Shown: one piece after another, positions 6,749 to 14,282 of the stretch
How positions within the stretch are numbered: the stretch's first letter is position 1
Layout: every line of letters begins with the position of its first letter
From: DATDVD01 sp035290065
GTDB lineage: Bacteria > Pseudomonadota > Gammaproteobacteria > Coxiellales > Coxiellaceae
Length of the DNA stretch: 14,968 nt
NCBI GenBank assembly: GCA_035290065.1
Contig: DATDVD010000111.1
Coordinates: 1 to 14,968, forward strand
Direction of reading: 5' to 3'
Notes under the pieces: generated by a model
Database searches by the model: none
Seen by the model: the letters and a program-made list of their open reading frames with translations, nothing else
What the model was told of the DNA's origin: nothing
Translations under genes and position numbers: made by a program

Positions 6749-8734
6749 TTGATAGAGACTATTATCAACAACATTCCATTAGTATCTCTCCTAACCGTAC
6801 TGGCTCCTTTAGTAGGAGCCACGATGGCGGGTTTAGGGGGGCGATACGTGGGCCGCTGGGGGGCACATACCGTCACTATTTTAGGAATTTTTATCTCCTT
6901 GGTTGGTTCGGTATTGTTATTTAAAGATTTTGTTATCGATGGCCATGCAGCGATGGATTTTAATCTCTATAGCTGGGCGGAAAGTGGGGCCTTTAATTTT
7001 TCCGTGGGATTTTTGTTAGACAATCTTACGGTCATTATGTTGGTTGTAGTGAATTTCGTCTCCTTACTGGTGCATATTTATAGTATTGGTTATATGGAAG
7101 GCGACCCCGGTTATCAACGATTTTTTGCGTATATGTCGTTGTTTACCTTTATGATGCTAACGCTTGTATTGGCCAATAATTTTATGCAACTCTTTTTTGG
7201 ATGGGAAGGTGTGGGTTTAGTTTCCTATTTATTAATTGGGTTTTGGTTTAAGAAAGAATCGGCGGCAAATGGTAGCTTTAAAGCATTCTTGGTAAATCGA
7301 GTAGGGGATTTTGGTTTTATTTTAGGAATTGCCGCTGTATTAGATTATTTTGGCACGTTGCATTATGCCGATGTATTTCAAGCAGCCCCTCATATGGTGA
7401 ATACCACGGTCACTATAATCGGACACACGCAATGGTCTTTAATGACCGTGATTAGCTTGTTGTTGTTTGTGGGCGCAATGGGAAAATCGGCACAAATCCC
7501 TTTGCATATTTGGCTACCCGAATCCATGGAAGGCCCTACACCGATTTCGGCTCTCATTCATGCGGCCACGATGGTGACGGCGGGTGTGTATATGGTGGCA
7601 CGTATGTCACCGTTATATGAATTATCGCCGGTAGCGTTAACCGTGGTAATGGTAATTGGAGCAACCGGGGCATTATTCCTAGGCTTGTTGGCATTAGTGG
7701 AAAACGATATCAAACGCGTGATTGCGTATTCAACGATGTCGCAATTGGGATATATGATGGCAGCGAATGGCGCTTCTGCTTTTTCGGCCAGTATTTTCCA
7801 TTTAGCCACGCATGCCTGTTTTAAAGCTTTATTATTTTTAGCCGCAGGTTCTGTCATTATTGCTATGCACCATGAGCAAGATTTGCGAAAAATGGGGGGG
7901 CTGCGAAAATATTTGCCTATTACCTATACAACGTTTTTAATCGGTTCGTTAGCGTTAGCTGCCATTCCTCCGTTTGCAGGCTTTTATTCAAAAGATGCGA
8001 TTATTGAGGCGGTGGGATTATCCACACTTCCCGGCGCTACGTATGCGTATTATTGTTTGCTCATAGGCAGTTTTGTGACAGGCCTCTATGCCTTTCGGGC
8101 TTTTTTCTTAGCGTTCCATACACAAGAACGTTTTTCAAAAGACGTGCGATTGCATTTGCATGAGCCCCGTTGGGTAGTAGGGTTCCCTCTCATTATTTTA
8201 GCGATTCCTTCCGTAATGTTAGGCTTTTATGCCGTTGATCTAATGTTATATCGCTCCGGTGGGCTCTTAGCGAACAGTGTAACCGTGAATCATGCCTATG
8301 ACGTGATGGCAATGCTCGCTGAAGAATATCACGGTGCTTGGCATGCGGTGGCACACGCCGCTTTAACAGCCCCCTTTTGGATGGCTGTGAGTGGCGTGTT
8401 AGCCGCCTGGGTTGCTTATATTTGGAAACCTGAACTTCCAGCGAGAATACAACGCCATGCACAATGGGCTTATCGTATTTTAATTAATAAATACTGGTTT
8501 GATTGGTTAAATCAACGCATTTTTGTAATTCCCGTGGGATTTCTCAGCCATTTTTTCTACCAAGTCACGGACGCTAAAATGATTGATGGTTGGATTGTAA
8601 ATGGCTCCGGTCGTAGTATGGAACGTTTATCCCGTTTATTAAAGCGATTGCAAACCGGTTATTTGTATCATTACGCTTTTATTATGATTATTGCCTTAGT
8701 GGCCTTATTGTGTTGGCAAATTGTGGTGAAATAG
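6749..8734 (+). CDS. nuoL: NADH-quinone oxidoreductase subunit L (ND5-like antiporter subunit)
   Basis: NuoL is the distal antiporter-like proton pump of the membrane arm. The 661-residue product has the expected dense helices. Key residues are E153 in FFGWEGVGLVSYLLIGFWF, K246 in AMGKSAQIPLHIWLPESMEG, H351 and H355 in HLATHACFKALLF, and K415 in PFAGFYSKDAII. The lateral amphipathic helix lies at about 570-640, followed by a last membrane helix at about 643-660. The start is TTG at 6749: AGGAGA at 6737-6742 sits 6 nt upstream, the nuoK TAA at 6728-6730 is in frame, and the next ATG (residue 26) would cut into the first helix. The stop TAG overlaps the AGGA ribosome site of nuoM. Confidence 0.97.
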   Translation: MIETIINNIPLVSLLTVLAPLVGATMAGLGGRYVGRWGAHTVTILGIFISLVGSVLLFKDFVIDGHAAMDFNLYSWAESGAFNFSVGFLLDNLTVIMLVVVNFVSLLVHIYSIGYMEGDPGYQRFFAYMSLFTFMMLTLVLANNFMQLFFGWEGVGLVSYLLIGFWFKKESAANGSFKAFLVNRVGDFGFILGIAAVLDYFGTLHYADVFQAAPHMVNTTVTIIGHTQWSLMTVISLLLFVGAMGKSAQIPLHIWLPESMEGPTPISALIHAATMVTAGVYMVARMSPLYELSPVALTVVMVIGATGALFLGLLALVENDIKRVIAYSTMSQLGYMMAANGASAFSASIFHLATHACFKALLFLAAGSVIIAMHHEQDLRKMGGLRKYLPITYTTFLIGSLALAAIPPFAGFYSKDAIIEAVGLSTLPGATYAYYCLLIGSFVTGLYAFRAFFLAFHTQERFSKDVRLHLHEPRWVVGFPLIILAIPSVMLGFYAVDLMLYRSGGLLANSVTVNHAYDVMAMLAEEYHGAWHAVAHAALTAPFWMAVSGVLAAWVAYIWKPELPARIQRHAQWAYRILINKYWFDWLNQRIFVIPVGFLSHFFYQVTDAKMIDGWIVNGSGRSMERLSRLLKRLQTGYLYHYAFIMIIALVALLCWQIVVK

Positions 8735-8743
8735 GATACGCAT

Positions 8744-10258
8744 ATGTGGCATAACCTTCCTGTTTTAAGTATTTTAATTTGGTTGCCGGTGCTAGGTGCC
8801 GTGATAGTGTTGTTGTTTAGCGATCAAAAAGCTCTATGGGCGCGTTTAATTTCACTGGCAGTGGCTATTATTAGTTTAATTCTCTGTGGCATGATGTATT
8901 CAGCCTTTGATGTCAGCACGCCCGCTATGCAATTCACCGAGCATTTAACGTGGATTCCTGCCTACGATGTTAATTACAATCTAGGTGTGGATGGCATTGC
9001 TATGCCGCTTATTTTGTTAACGACTTTTACCACGCTTTTGGTTGTATTATCGTCTTGGACCGTCGTAAAATTTAAAATTTCTCAATATCTCGCCGCTTTT
9101 TTAGTGATGCAAGGCATGATTGTGGGCGTATTTGCCGCCACGGATGCAATTTTATTTTATCTCTTTTGGGAAGCAGTATTAATTCCGATGTATTTAAGTA
9201 TTGGTATTTGGGGCGGTGAAAATCGTTCCTATGCGGCCATTAAATTTTTTATTTATACCTTCCTGGGTTCCGCTTTGTTATTGGTGGGATTAATTTATTT
9301 ACGTTTTCAAAGCGGTAGTTTTGATATTGCCTCGTTTTATGCCGTTCGCATTGGGTTATCCGTTCAAATTGCTATTTTCTTTCTCTTCTTATTGGCGTTT
9401 GCCATTAAAATTCCGATGTGGCCCCTTCATACGTGGTTGCCCGATGCGCATACCGAAGCTCCAGCGGGTGGTTCCGTCATTTTAGCCGCTTTAATGCTAA
9501 AAATGGGCGCGTACGGATTTTTACGTTTTAGCTTACCTATTGTGCCGGATGCCTGCCGAGCCTTAGATGGATTTATGATTGTGCTTTCCTTAATTGCCAT
9601 TGTGTATGTTGGCTTAATTGCGTTTGCCCAACGCGATATGAAGCGATTGATTGCCTATTCTTCTGTCGCCCATATGGGATTTGTGACGCTGGGCTGTTTT
9701 ATGATTTACCTCGTTGTTGCGCGACACGGCGATATGCGCGAAGCCTATATGAGTTTAGAAGGGGCTATGATTCAAATGATTTCCCATGCCTTTGGTTCAG
9801 GTGCGATGTTCTTGGCCTTCGGTATTTTGTATCAACAAATGCATACTCGCTTAATTAAAGATTTTGGCGGTATTGCTAACACCATGCCCATTTTCGCGGC
9901 CTTTTTTATGTTGTATGCCATGTCAAATGTGGGCTTACCGGGCACATCCAGTTTTGTGGGCGAATTTATGATTATCACAAGTTCATTTAAAGTCAGTTTC
10001 TGGGTGACTTTTTTAGCGGCTTCTACGCTAATAATTGGTGCGATTTATACGTTATGGATGTATAAACGTGTCTTTTACGGGCCCATCGTGAGTAAAGCTG
10101 TTGAAAATTTAGAAGAAGTCAGTGCAATTGATAAAGCCACCTTTGTTTTATTAGCAGCGGCTATTTTAGTCATTGGTGTATACCCTAATTGGGTGTTGAA
10201 TGTGTTTCATGCCTCCGTGGGCAACTTATTGCATTTAAGTTTACAATCTAAAATTTAA
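8744..10258 (+). CDS. nuoM: NADH-quinone oxidoreductase subunit M (ND4-like antiporter subunit)
   Basis: NuoM is the middle antiporter-like proton pump. The 504-residue product is hydrophobic throughout, with the family signatures in order: E143 in YLFWEAVLIPMYLSIGIWGG, K222 in FAIKIPMWPLHTWLPDAH, the APAGGSVILAALMLKMGAYG stretch with K253, the discontinuous-helix region RDMKRLIAYSSVAHMGF at 297-313, and E407 in GTSSFVGEFMI. These match the proton-path residues known from E. coli NuoM (E144, K234, E407). The ATG at 8744 has AGGA at 8733-8736 seven nt upstream, inside the nuoL stop region. Length is typical and no frameshift is visible. Confidence 0.98.
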   Translation: MWHNLPVLSILIWLPVLGAVIVLLFSDQKALWARLISLAVAIISLILCGMMYSAFDVSTPAMQFTEHLTWIPAYDVNYNLGVDGIAMPLILLTTFTTLLVVLSSWTVVKFKISQYLAAFLVMQGMIVGVFAATDAILFYLFWEAVLIPMYLSIGIWGGENRSYAAIKFFIYTFLGSALLLVGLIYLRFQSGSFDIASFYAVRIGLSVQIAIFFLFLLAFAIKIPMWPLHTWLPDAHTEAPAGGSVILAALMLKMGAYGFLRFSLPIVPDACRALDGFMIVLSLIAIVYVGLIAFAQRDMKRLIAYSSVAHMGFVTLGCFMIYLVVARHGDMREAYMSLEGAMIQMISHAFGSGAMFLAFGILYQQMHTRLIKDFGGIANTMPIFAAFFMLYAMSNVGLPGTSSFVGEFMIITSSFKVSFWVTFLAASTLIIGAIYTLWMYKRVFYGPIVSKAVENLEEVSAIDKATFVLLAAAILVIGVYPNWVLNVFHASVGNLLHLSLQSKI

Positions 10259-10268
10259 AGGTGTGGCG

Positions 10269-11702
10269 ATGAAAGAATGGTTATTGCAATTGACACCCAG
10301 TATTCCCGAGGTTTTTTTATTAACGATGGCTTGTGTCATTTTATTGGCTCGAGTGTTTGTTAAGCATCAAAAAAATCTATCTTATATCTTAGCATTGTTT
10401 TCCTTGGTGATAGCTGCTTGGCTTACGGGTGCTACGGCATTGGAAGTGCCGGCGTTCGAATTTCAATCCCAGTATATTGTGGATAATGCAGCTGTATTGA
10501 TGAAAATTGCCGTTTACGTACTCGTTTTCCTGACATTTATTTATTCGAAACGGTATGTTAACGAACGCGATATTCAAACCGGCGAATATTATGTGCTGGG
10601 ATTATTTGCAACGTTGGGCATGCAGGTGCTCATTTCCGCCCATCATTTATTAATCCTCTATTTAGGGTTGGAATTATTATCTTTACCCTTGTATGCGATG
10701 GTAGCATTAGAACGCGATAATGCGCGTGCCGTGGAAGCCGCAATGAAATTTTTTGTGATGGGCGCGATAGCGTCGGGATTATTATTGTATGGTATTTCTC
10801 TTATTTTTTGTGCTACTCAAGCGTTGGATATTGATAAAGTAGCGCTGGCGATTACCCAAAATGGTGTTCAACATCATCTAATATTGGTATTGGGTTTAGT
10901 AATGGTATTAGCGGCTATTGCCTTTAAATTAGGCGCCGCCCCTTTTCACGTGTGGGTACCCGATGTGTATGATGGAGCACCCAGTTCTGTTACCTTATTT
11001 ATCAGTGCAGCGCCTAAAGTAGCCGCTTTCGGTTTAATTTTACGTTTATTATTAGTGGCGATGACGGATTTACAAGTCGAATGGCAACAAATTTTAATGG
11101 TCATGGGAGTGTTATCCATTGCCATTGGAAATATTGTTGCGATTTCACAAACCAATATTAAGCGCCTGTTGGCCTATTCTTCTATTGCTCATATGGGGTA
11201 TGCCATTCTAGGCTTGGCATGTGCCACCCCGCGTGGATATGGCGCGGCTTTATTTTATATTATTACGTACAGCATCATGTCATTAGGCGCGTTTGGTCTT
11301 TTAGTAATGATGAGTCAAGTCAATTTTGAGGCGGACAATATCGATGATTTAAAAGGATTGAATACTCGAAATCCATGGCTAGCATTTATGATGTTGTTAG
11401 TTATGTTTTCGATGGCCGGCGTTCCACCCCTCGTTGGATTTATGGCAAAAGTGGGTATTTTAGAAGCATTGATTAAAGCCCATTTCGTGGGGCTTGCGAT
11501 TCTGGCTATTATTTTCTCCATTATCGGTTCTTATTATTATTTGCGTGTGGTGAAAGTGATGTATTTTGAAGAACCTGACACTATTGCTCCAGTTCTTTGC
11601 ACCATGAATGAAAAAATGGCGTTGTCGTTAAATGGATTGGCTGTGTTGCTGTTAGGAATTTTACCCGGTGCGTTATTTACCGTATGCCATAATTTATTTT
11701 GA
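10269..11702 (+). CDS. nuoN: NADH-quinone oxidoreductase subunit N (ND2-like antiporter subunit)
   Basis: NuoN is the antiporter-like proton pump nearest the quinone module and the last gene of the complex I operon. The 477-residue product has about 14 hydrophobic helices with E135 in YLGLELLSLPLYAM, K220 in AFKLGAAPFHVWVPDVYDGAP, K250 in SAAPKVAAFG, the NIKRLLAYSSIAHMGYAILG segment, and K394 in PPLVGFMAKVG. I chose ATG 10269 because AAGG at 10258-10261 lies 7 nt upstream; a GTG at 10263, two codons earlier, would be almost on top of that site. The gene ends at TGA 11700-11702, two bases before the stop of a convergent gene, so no operon terminator fits between them. Confidence 0.97.
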   Translation: MKEWLLQLTPSIPEVFLLTMACVILLARVFVKHQKNLSYILALFSLVIAAWLTGATALEVPAFEFQSQYIVDNAAVLMKIAVYVLVFLTFIYSKRYVNERDIQTGEYYVLGLFATLGMQVLISAHHLLILYLGLELLSLPLYAMVALERDNARAVEAAMKFFVMGAIASGLLLYGISLIFCATQALDIDKVALAITQNGVQHHLILVLGLVMVLAAIAFKLGAAPFHVWVPDVYDGAPSSVTLFISAAPKVAAFGLILRLLLVAMTDLQVEWQQILMVMGVLSIAIGNIVAISQTNIKRLLAYSSIAHMGYAILGLACATPRGYGAALFYIITYSIMSLGAFGLLVMMSQVNFEADNIDDLKGLNTRNPWLAFMMLLVMFSMAGVPPLVGFMAKVGILEALIKAHFVGLAILAIIFSIIGSYYYLRVVKVMYFEEPDTIAPVLCTMNEKMALSLNGLAVLLLGILPGALFTVCHNLF

Positions 11703-11707
11703 TATCA
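11700..11707. other. Palindrome TGATATCA containing two convergent stop codons
   Basis: The 8-bp palindrome supplies the TGA stop of nuoN on the plus strand (11700-11702) and the TGA stop of the DUF1640-like gene on the minus strand (11705-11707). The two genes are therefore separated by only two bases. Intrinsic terminators for either transcript would have to lie inside the opposite gene, and I see no convincing one. Confidence 0.9.
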
Positions 11708-12007
11708 GTGAATTTTTAGAAGGGTGGCGAGTACGCTGACCGCTACTGTTAACATCGCTCCCATCCGCAGGGTTAGTCTATCGGTTAATCGCTTTTCGAC
11801 TATAATCAATTCTTTTTCTATCCGATCCATATTCGCTTCCAGCCGATTAATATCGAGTTCTACTTTTTTAATATCCCTTTTGGTCATTAACTCACTGCCG
11901 ACTAATTGTGCCATGGCTTCAGCCTGGCCCTCGGCTTGTTTTTTAGTAAAGCCCACTTCCATCAGCCGCTTTGCATAGGCCAACGTATCAAAGAAGGGAT
12001 TGCCCAT
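11705..12007 (-). CDS. DUF1640/CCDC90-like coiled-coil protein with C-terminal membrane anchor
   Basis: The product (100 residues) resembles the DUF1640/CCDC90 group of small bacterial proteins, which share ancestry with mitochondrial MCUR1/CCDC90. The N-terminal head FFDTLAYAKRLMEVGFTKKQAEGQAEAM (residues 5-32) matches the group pattern of FDTL, a KRL-x-E-x-GF step and a Q-A-E run. A coiled coil follows, with regular 4-3 spacing at V49, I53, L56, M60, I63, L67, V70, L74 and L78. A hydrophobic segment at about 82-97 looks like a membrane anchor. I chose ATG 12005-12007 because GGAG lies 6 nt upstream; an ATG at 12017-12019 adds MELL but has no ribosome site. Its cellular role in bacteria is unknown to me. 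It is convergent with nuoN and divergent from the tRNA promoter. No clear promoter of its own was seen in 12020-12094. Confidence 0.8.
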   Translation of the reverse strand: MGNPFFDTLAYAKRLMEVGFTKKQAEGQAEAMAQLVGSELMTKRDIKKVELDINRLEANMDRIEKELIIVEKRLTDRLTLRMGAMLTVAVSVLATLLKIH

Positions 12008-12094
12008 CAGTAGCTCCATTAAAGTAGTTTAACATTTCCCAGAGCCTATGCCCTATTATTACTCTCATCAATACCGTATTTTCCCCTCTTTAAC

Positions 12095-12123
12095 TTGTCA
12101 TTTAGACAAAATCCCGTTACCAT
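12095..12123 (+). promoter_or_regulatory. Sigma-70-type promoter of the tRNA-rimP-nusA-infB unit
   Basis: A -35 box TTGTCA (12095-12100) and a -10 box TACCAT (12118-12123) are separated by 17 bp, the optimal spacing. The following GTGCGCC is a GC-rich discriminator, the type known from stringently controlled stable-RNA promoters. Transcription would start near A12131, leaving only about 4 nt before the mature tRNA 5' end. The boxes are visible in the sequence; growth-rate or ppGpp control is inference. Confidence 0.75.
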
Positions 12124-12134
12124 GTGCGCCACGA

Positions 12135-12211
12135 TGCGGGGTGGAGCAGTCTGGCAGCTCGTCGGGCTCATAACCCGAAGGTCGCAGGTTCAAATCCTGC
12201 CCCCGCTACCA
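12135..12211 (+). tRNA. metY: Initiator tRNA-fMet (CAT anticodon)
   Basis: A 77-nt cloverleaf with encoded CCA is nearly identical to E. coli tRNA-fMet. Initiator marks are the three G:C pairs of the anticodon stem (GGG/CCC around CTCATAA), the A11:U24 pair in the D stem, and an unpaired first acceptor position. That unpaired position is T1 (12135) opposite T72 (12207), where E. coli has C1:A72. The acceptor is GCGGGG paired with CCCCGC, and the T stem is GCAGG/CCTGC with TTCAAAT. It lies directly upstream of rimP-nusA-infB, as metY does in E. coli, hence the symbol by position. This tRNA starts translation; the mismatch normally allows formylation and discourages EF-Tu binding. Confidence 0.97.
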
Positions 12212-12258
12212 TATAAAAGGCTCTTTAAGTCTTTGGATTTAAGGGTATTTGTGTGAGG

Positions 12259-12278
12259 GGGCCTTTAGGCCCTTTTTT
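12259..12278 (+). terminator. Intrinsic terminator/attenuator between tRNA-fMet and rimP
   Basis: GGGCC (12259-12263), loop TTTA and GGCCC (12268-12272) form a perfect 5-bp GC stem followed directly by TTTTTT (12273-12278). It ends 14 nt before the rimP ATG, so the downstream genes depend on read-through or an unseen promoter. An upstream segment AAAGGCTC (12216-12223) can pair with GGGCCTTT (12259-12266), with one G:U pair, which would block the 5' arm of the stem. In E. coli, terminators lie at the equivalent place and NusA affects read-through. The alternative pairing is only a possibility. Confidence 0.8.
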
Positions 12279-12292
12279 ATTGTGAGTGAGTT

Positions 12293-12775
12293 ATGGCATT
12301 GGTATCCGCACAGGTGAACAAATTGGTCAATACGGCAGCAACAGCGCTGGGCTATGAATGGGTGGGGTGTGAGCTTCTCCAAAATGGCCGAAGCAGTACG
12401 TTGCGGGTATATATTGATAGCCCAAAAGGCATTGGGGTCGGTGATTGCGCGAAAGTGAGTCGGCAAATCAGTGCAGCGCTGGATGTTGAGGACTTGATTG
12501 TAGGCCACTATTTGCTGGAAGTTTCTTCGCCGGGTCTCAATCGGCCTTTATTTCGATTGAGCCAATATACTCCTTTTATTGGGCAGTGTATTAAAATACG
12601 TTTACATCAACCAGTTGAGAATCAACGTAATTTTACGGGAATTTTAGAAGCTATTGAGGAAAATAAAGCCATTCTTTTAAAGATAAACGACGAAAATACT
12701 CGACGTTTTCTGTTTCAAGATATTGCAAAAGCGAATGTAATTTCGGATTTTGAGGATACACATCATGACAAGTAA
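12293..12775 (+). CDS. rimP: Ribosome maturation factor RimP
   Basis: RimP is a cytoplasmic factor needed for maturation of the 30S ribosomal subunit. The 160-residue product has the N-terminal alpha/beta domain (about 1-86) ending in the signature LEVSSPGLNRPL at 75-86, and a C-terminal SH3-like domain (about 90-155). The strand with RVYID at 38-42 is also typical. The start at ATG 12293 is 14 nt after the terminator T-run. The ribosome site is weak (GTGAG at 12282-12286, 6 nt upstream) and lies just beyond the hairpin, so folding there could influence both transcription and translation. The stop overlaps the nusA start by 11 nt. The order rimP-nusA-infB is conserved across many proteobacteria. 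Confidence 0.96.
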   Translation: MALVSAQVNKLVNTAATALGYEWVGCELLQNGRSSTLRVYIDSPKGIGVGDCAKVSRQISAALDVEDLIVGHYLLEVSSPGLNRPLFRLSQYTPFIGQCIKIRLHQPVENQRNFTGILEAIEENKAILLKINDENTRRFLFQDIAKANVISDFEDTHHDK

Positions 12776-14267
12776 AATGAAAAACAAAGACATGTTGAAT
12801 ATGGTTGAATCATTGTCAAATGAGCGAGGCATTGATCGCAGCCTGGTATTTGAAGCGGTTGAAGCTGCGCTGGCGGCCGTAGCGGCTAAAATGACGGGTG
12901 AAGACGCATTAATGCGTGTGTCAATTAATCCTAAAACGGGAAATTACGAAACATTTCGTTGTTACCGCGTCATTGAAAATGGTGTACCTTCTGAATTACC
13001 GGATCAAGAAATCGCTTTATCTCACGCAAAAACCATGGATCCAGAAGCTAATGTGGGCGATATTATTGAAGAAGCAGTGGACTACGAGTTATTGAGTGGT
13101 CGTATTGCAGCTCAGCAAGCCAAACAAGTGATTATTCAAAAAGTTCGTGAAGCTGAGCGATCCAAAATCGTTGAGAATTACAACAAACGCATTGGTGAAT
13201 TAGTTATTGGTGTAGTGAAGCGAGTGTCACGTGAAGGCGTGGTGCTGGATTTGGGCGAAAATGCAGAAGCTTTATTAGCACGAGAAGATATGATGCCGCG
13301 CGAAAATTTTCGATTAAACGAACGAGTTCGTGCGTATTTATGTGGCACGCGCGAAGAACGACGCGGTCCACAATTACAAGTAAGCCGTATCAATCCAGAA
13401 TTTTTAATGGAACTGTTTAAAGTAGAAGTGCCTGAAATTGGAGAAGAGGTTATTGAAATTAAAGCAGCAGCACGAGATCCGGGTTCACGCGCTAAAATTG
13501 CCGTAAAAACCAATGATGGGCGTATTGATCCCATTGGTGCATGCGTGGGTATGCGCGGCTCTCGGGTACAAGCCGTTTCCAATGAATTAGGGGGTGAGCG
13601 CATTGATATCGTATTGTGGGATGATAATCCCGTGCAATTAGTCATTAATGCCATGGCGCCGGCTGAAGTGGCGTCCATTGTAGCCGATGAAGAATCACAC
13701 ACAATGGATTTAGCCGTAGAAGAAGGCCAATTATCACAAGCCATTGGCCGCAGCGGACAAAATGTTCGATTAGCCAGTCAGTTAACGGGCTGGATATTGA
13801 ATGTCATGTCTGAAAAAGAAGCGAGTGAAAAACACGAAAGTGAAGCTAAAGATTTAAAAACAGCGCTGATGGAAAAATTGGATATTGATGAAGCCATGGC
13901 AGAAGCATTAGTAGGAGAAGGTTTTACAGGCTTAGAAGCCATTGCCTACGTTCCCCCAGAAGAATTATTGCAAGTCAGGGGATTAGAGGAAGCAACCGTT
14001 GAAGAATTGCAGCGTCGCGCCAGTGATATTTTATTGGCACAAGAAATTGCAAAATCTGAAGACAATGCGCCGCATGAAGATTTAATTACGCTCGAAGGAA
14101 TGACAGCCGCATTGGCTGATCAATTAGCTGAAAAAGGCATTAAAACGCGAGATGATTTAGCCGAATTAGCAACCGATGAGTTGCAAGAAATTGTCCCGTT
14201 AAGTGATCAAGAAGCTTCTCAATTGATCATGAAAGCACGTGAACATTGGTTTGAGGACGCACGATAA
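12765..14267 (+). CDS. nusA: Transcription elongation/termination factor NusA
   Basis: NusA binds RNA polymerase and nascent RNA and modulates pausing, termination and antitermination. The 500-residue product has the full gammaproteobacterial layout: N-terminal polymerase-binding domain (1-125), S1 domain (about 144-205, including GVVKRVSREGVVLDLG), KH1 with GACVGMRGSRVQAV at 258-271, KH2 with GQLSQAIGRSGQNVRLAS at 321-338, and two C-terminal acidic repeats (about 366-425 and 438-495). The length matches E. coli NusA (495). ATG 12765 is preceded by GAGGA at 12752-12756 with 8-nt spacing; an in-frame TTG at 12750 and an ATG at 12777 are less well placed. It overlaps rimP by 11 nt. In E. coli NusA feeds back on its own operon, and the upstream terminator would allow the same here. 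Confidence 0.98.
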   Translation: MTSKMKNKDMLNMVESLSNERGIDRSLVFEAVEAALAAVAAKMTGEDALMRVSINPKTGNYETFRCYRVIENGVPSELPDQEIALSHAKTMDPEANVGDIIEEAVDYELLSGRIAAQQAKQVIIQKVREAERSKIVENYNKRIGELVIGVVKRVSREGVVLDLGENAEALLAREDMMPRENFRLNERVRAYLCGTREERRGPQLQVSRINPEFLMELFKVEVPEIGEEVIEIKAAARDPGSRAKIAVKTNDGRIDPIGACVGMRGSRVQAVSNELGGERIDIVLWDDNPVQLVINAMAPAEVASIVADEESHTMDLAVEEGQLSQAIGRSGQNVRLASQLTGWILNVMSEKEASEKHESEAKDLKTALMEKLDIDEAMAEALVGEGFTGLEAIAYVPPEELLQVRGLEEATVEELQRRASDILLAQEIAKSEDNAPHEDLITLEGMTAALADQLAEKGIKTRDDLAELATDELQEIVPLSDQEASQLIMKAREHWFEDAR

Positions 14268-14282
14268 AAGAAAGGTGAATGC

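Noticed and set aside
11921..11945. AGCC-loop-GGCT followed by TGTTTTTTA as a terminator for the nuo operon
   Set aside because: The stem is only 4 bp with an 8-nt loop and lies in coding sequence of the opposite gene. It is too weak to call as a feature.
11724..11978. An 84-codon plus-strand open frame opposite the DUF1640-like gene
   Set aside because: It is serine/isoleucine-rich shadow translation of the coiled-coil gene, has no good ribosome site, and resembles no family I recognise.
12750..12764. TTG 12750 as the nusA start
   Set aside because: The GAGGA ribosome site at 12752-12756 would lie inside the coding sequence. ATG 12765 has correct spacing and a family-like N-terminus.
13178..13744. 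A 188-codon minus-strand open frame inside nusA
   Set aside because: It is serine/threonine-rich antisense of strongly conserved KH-domain coding sequence and has no recognisable domain.
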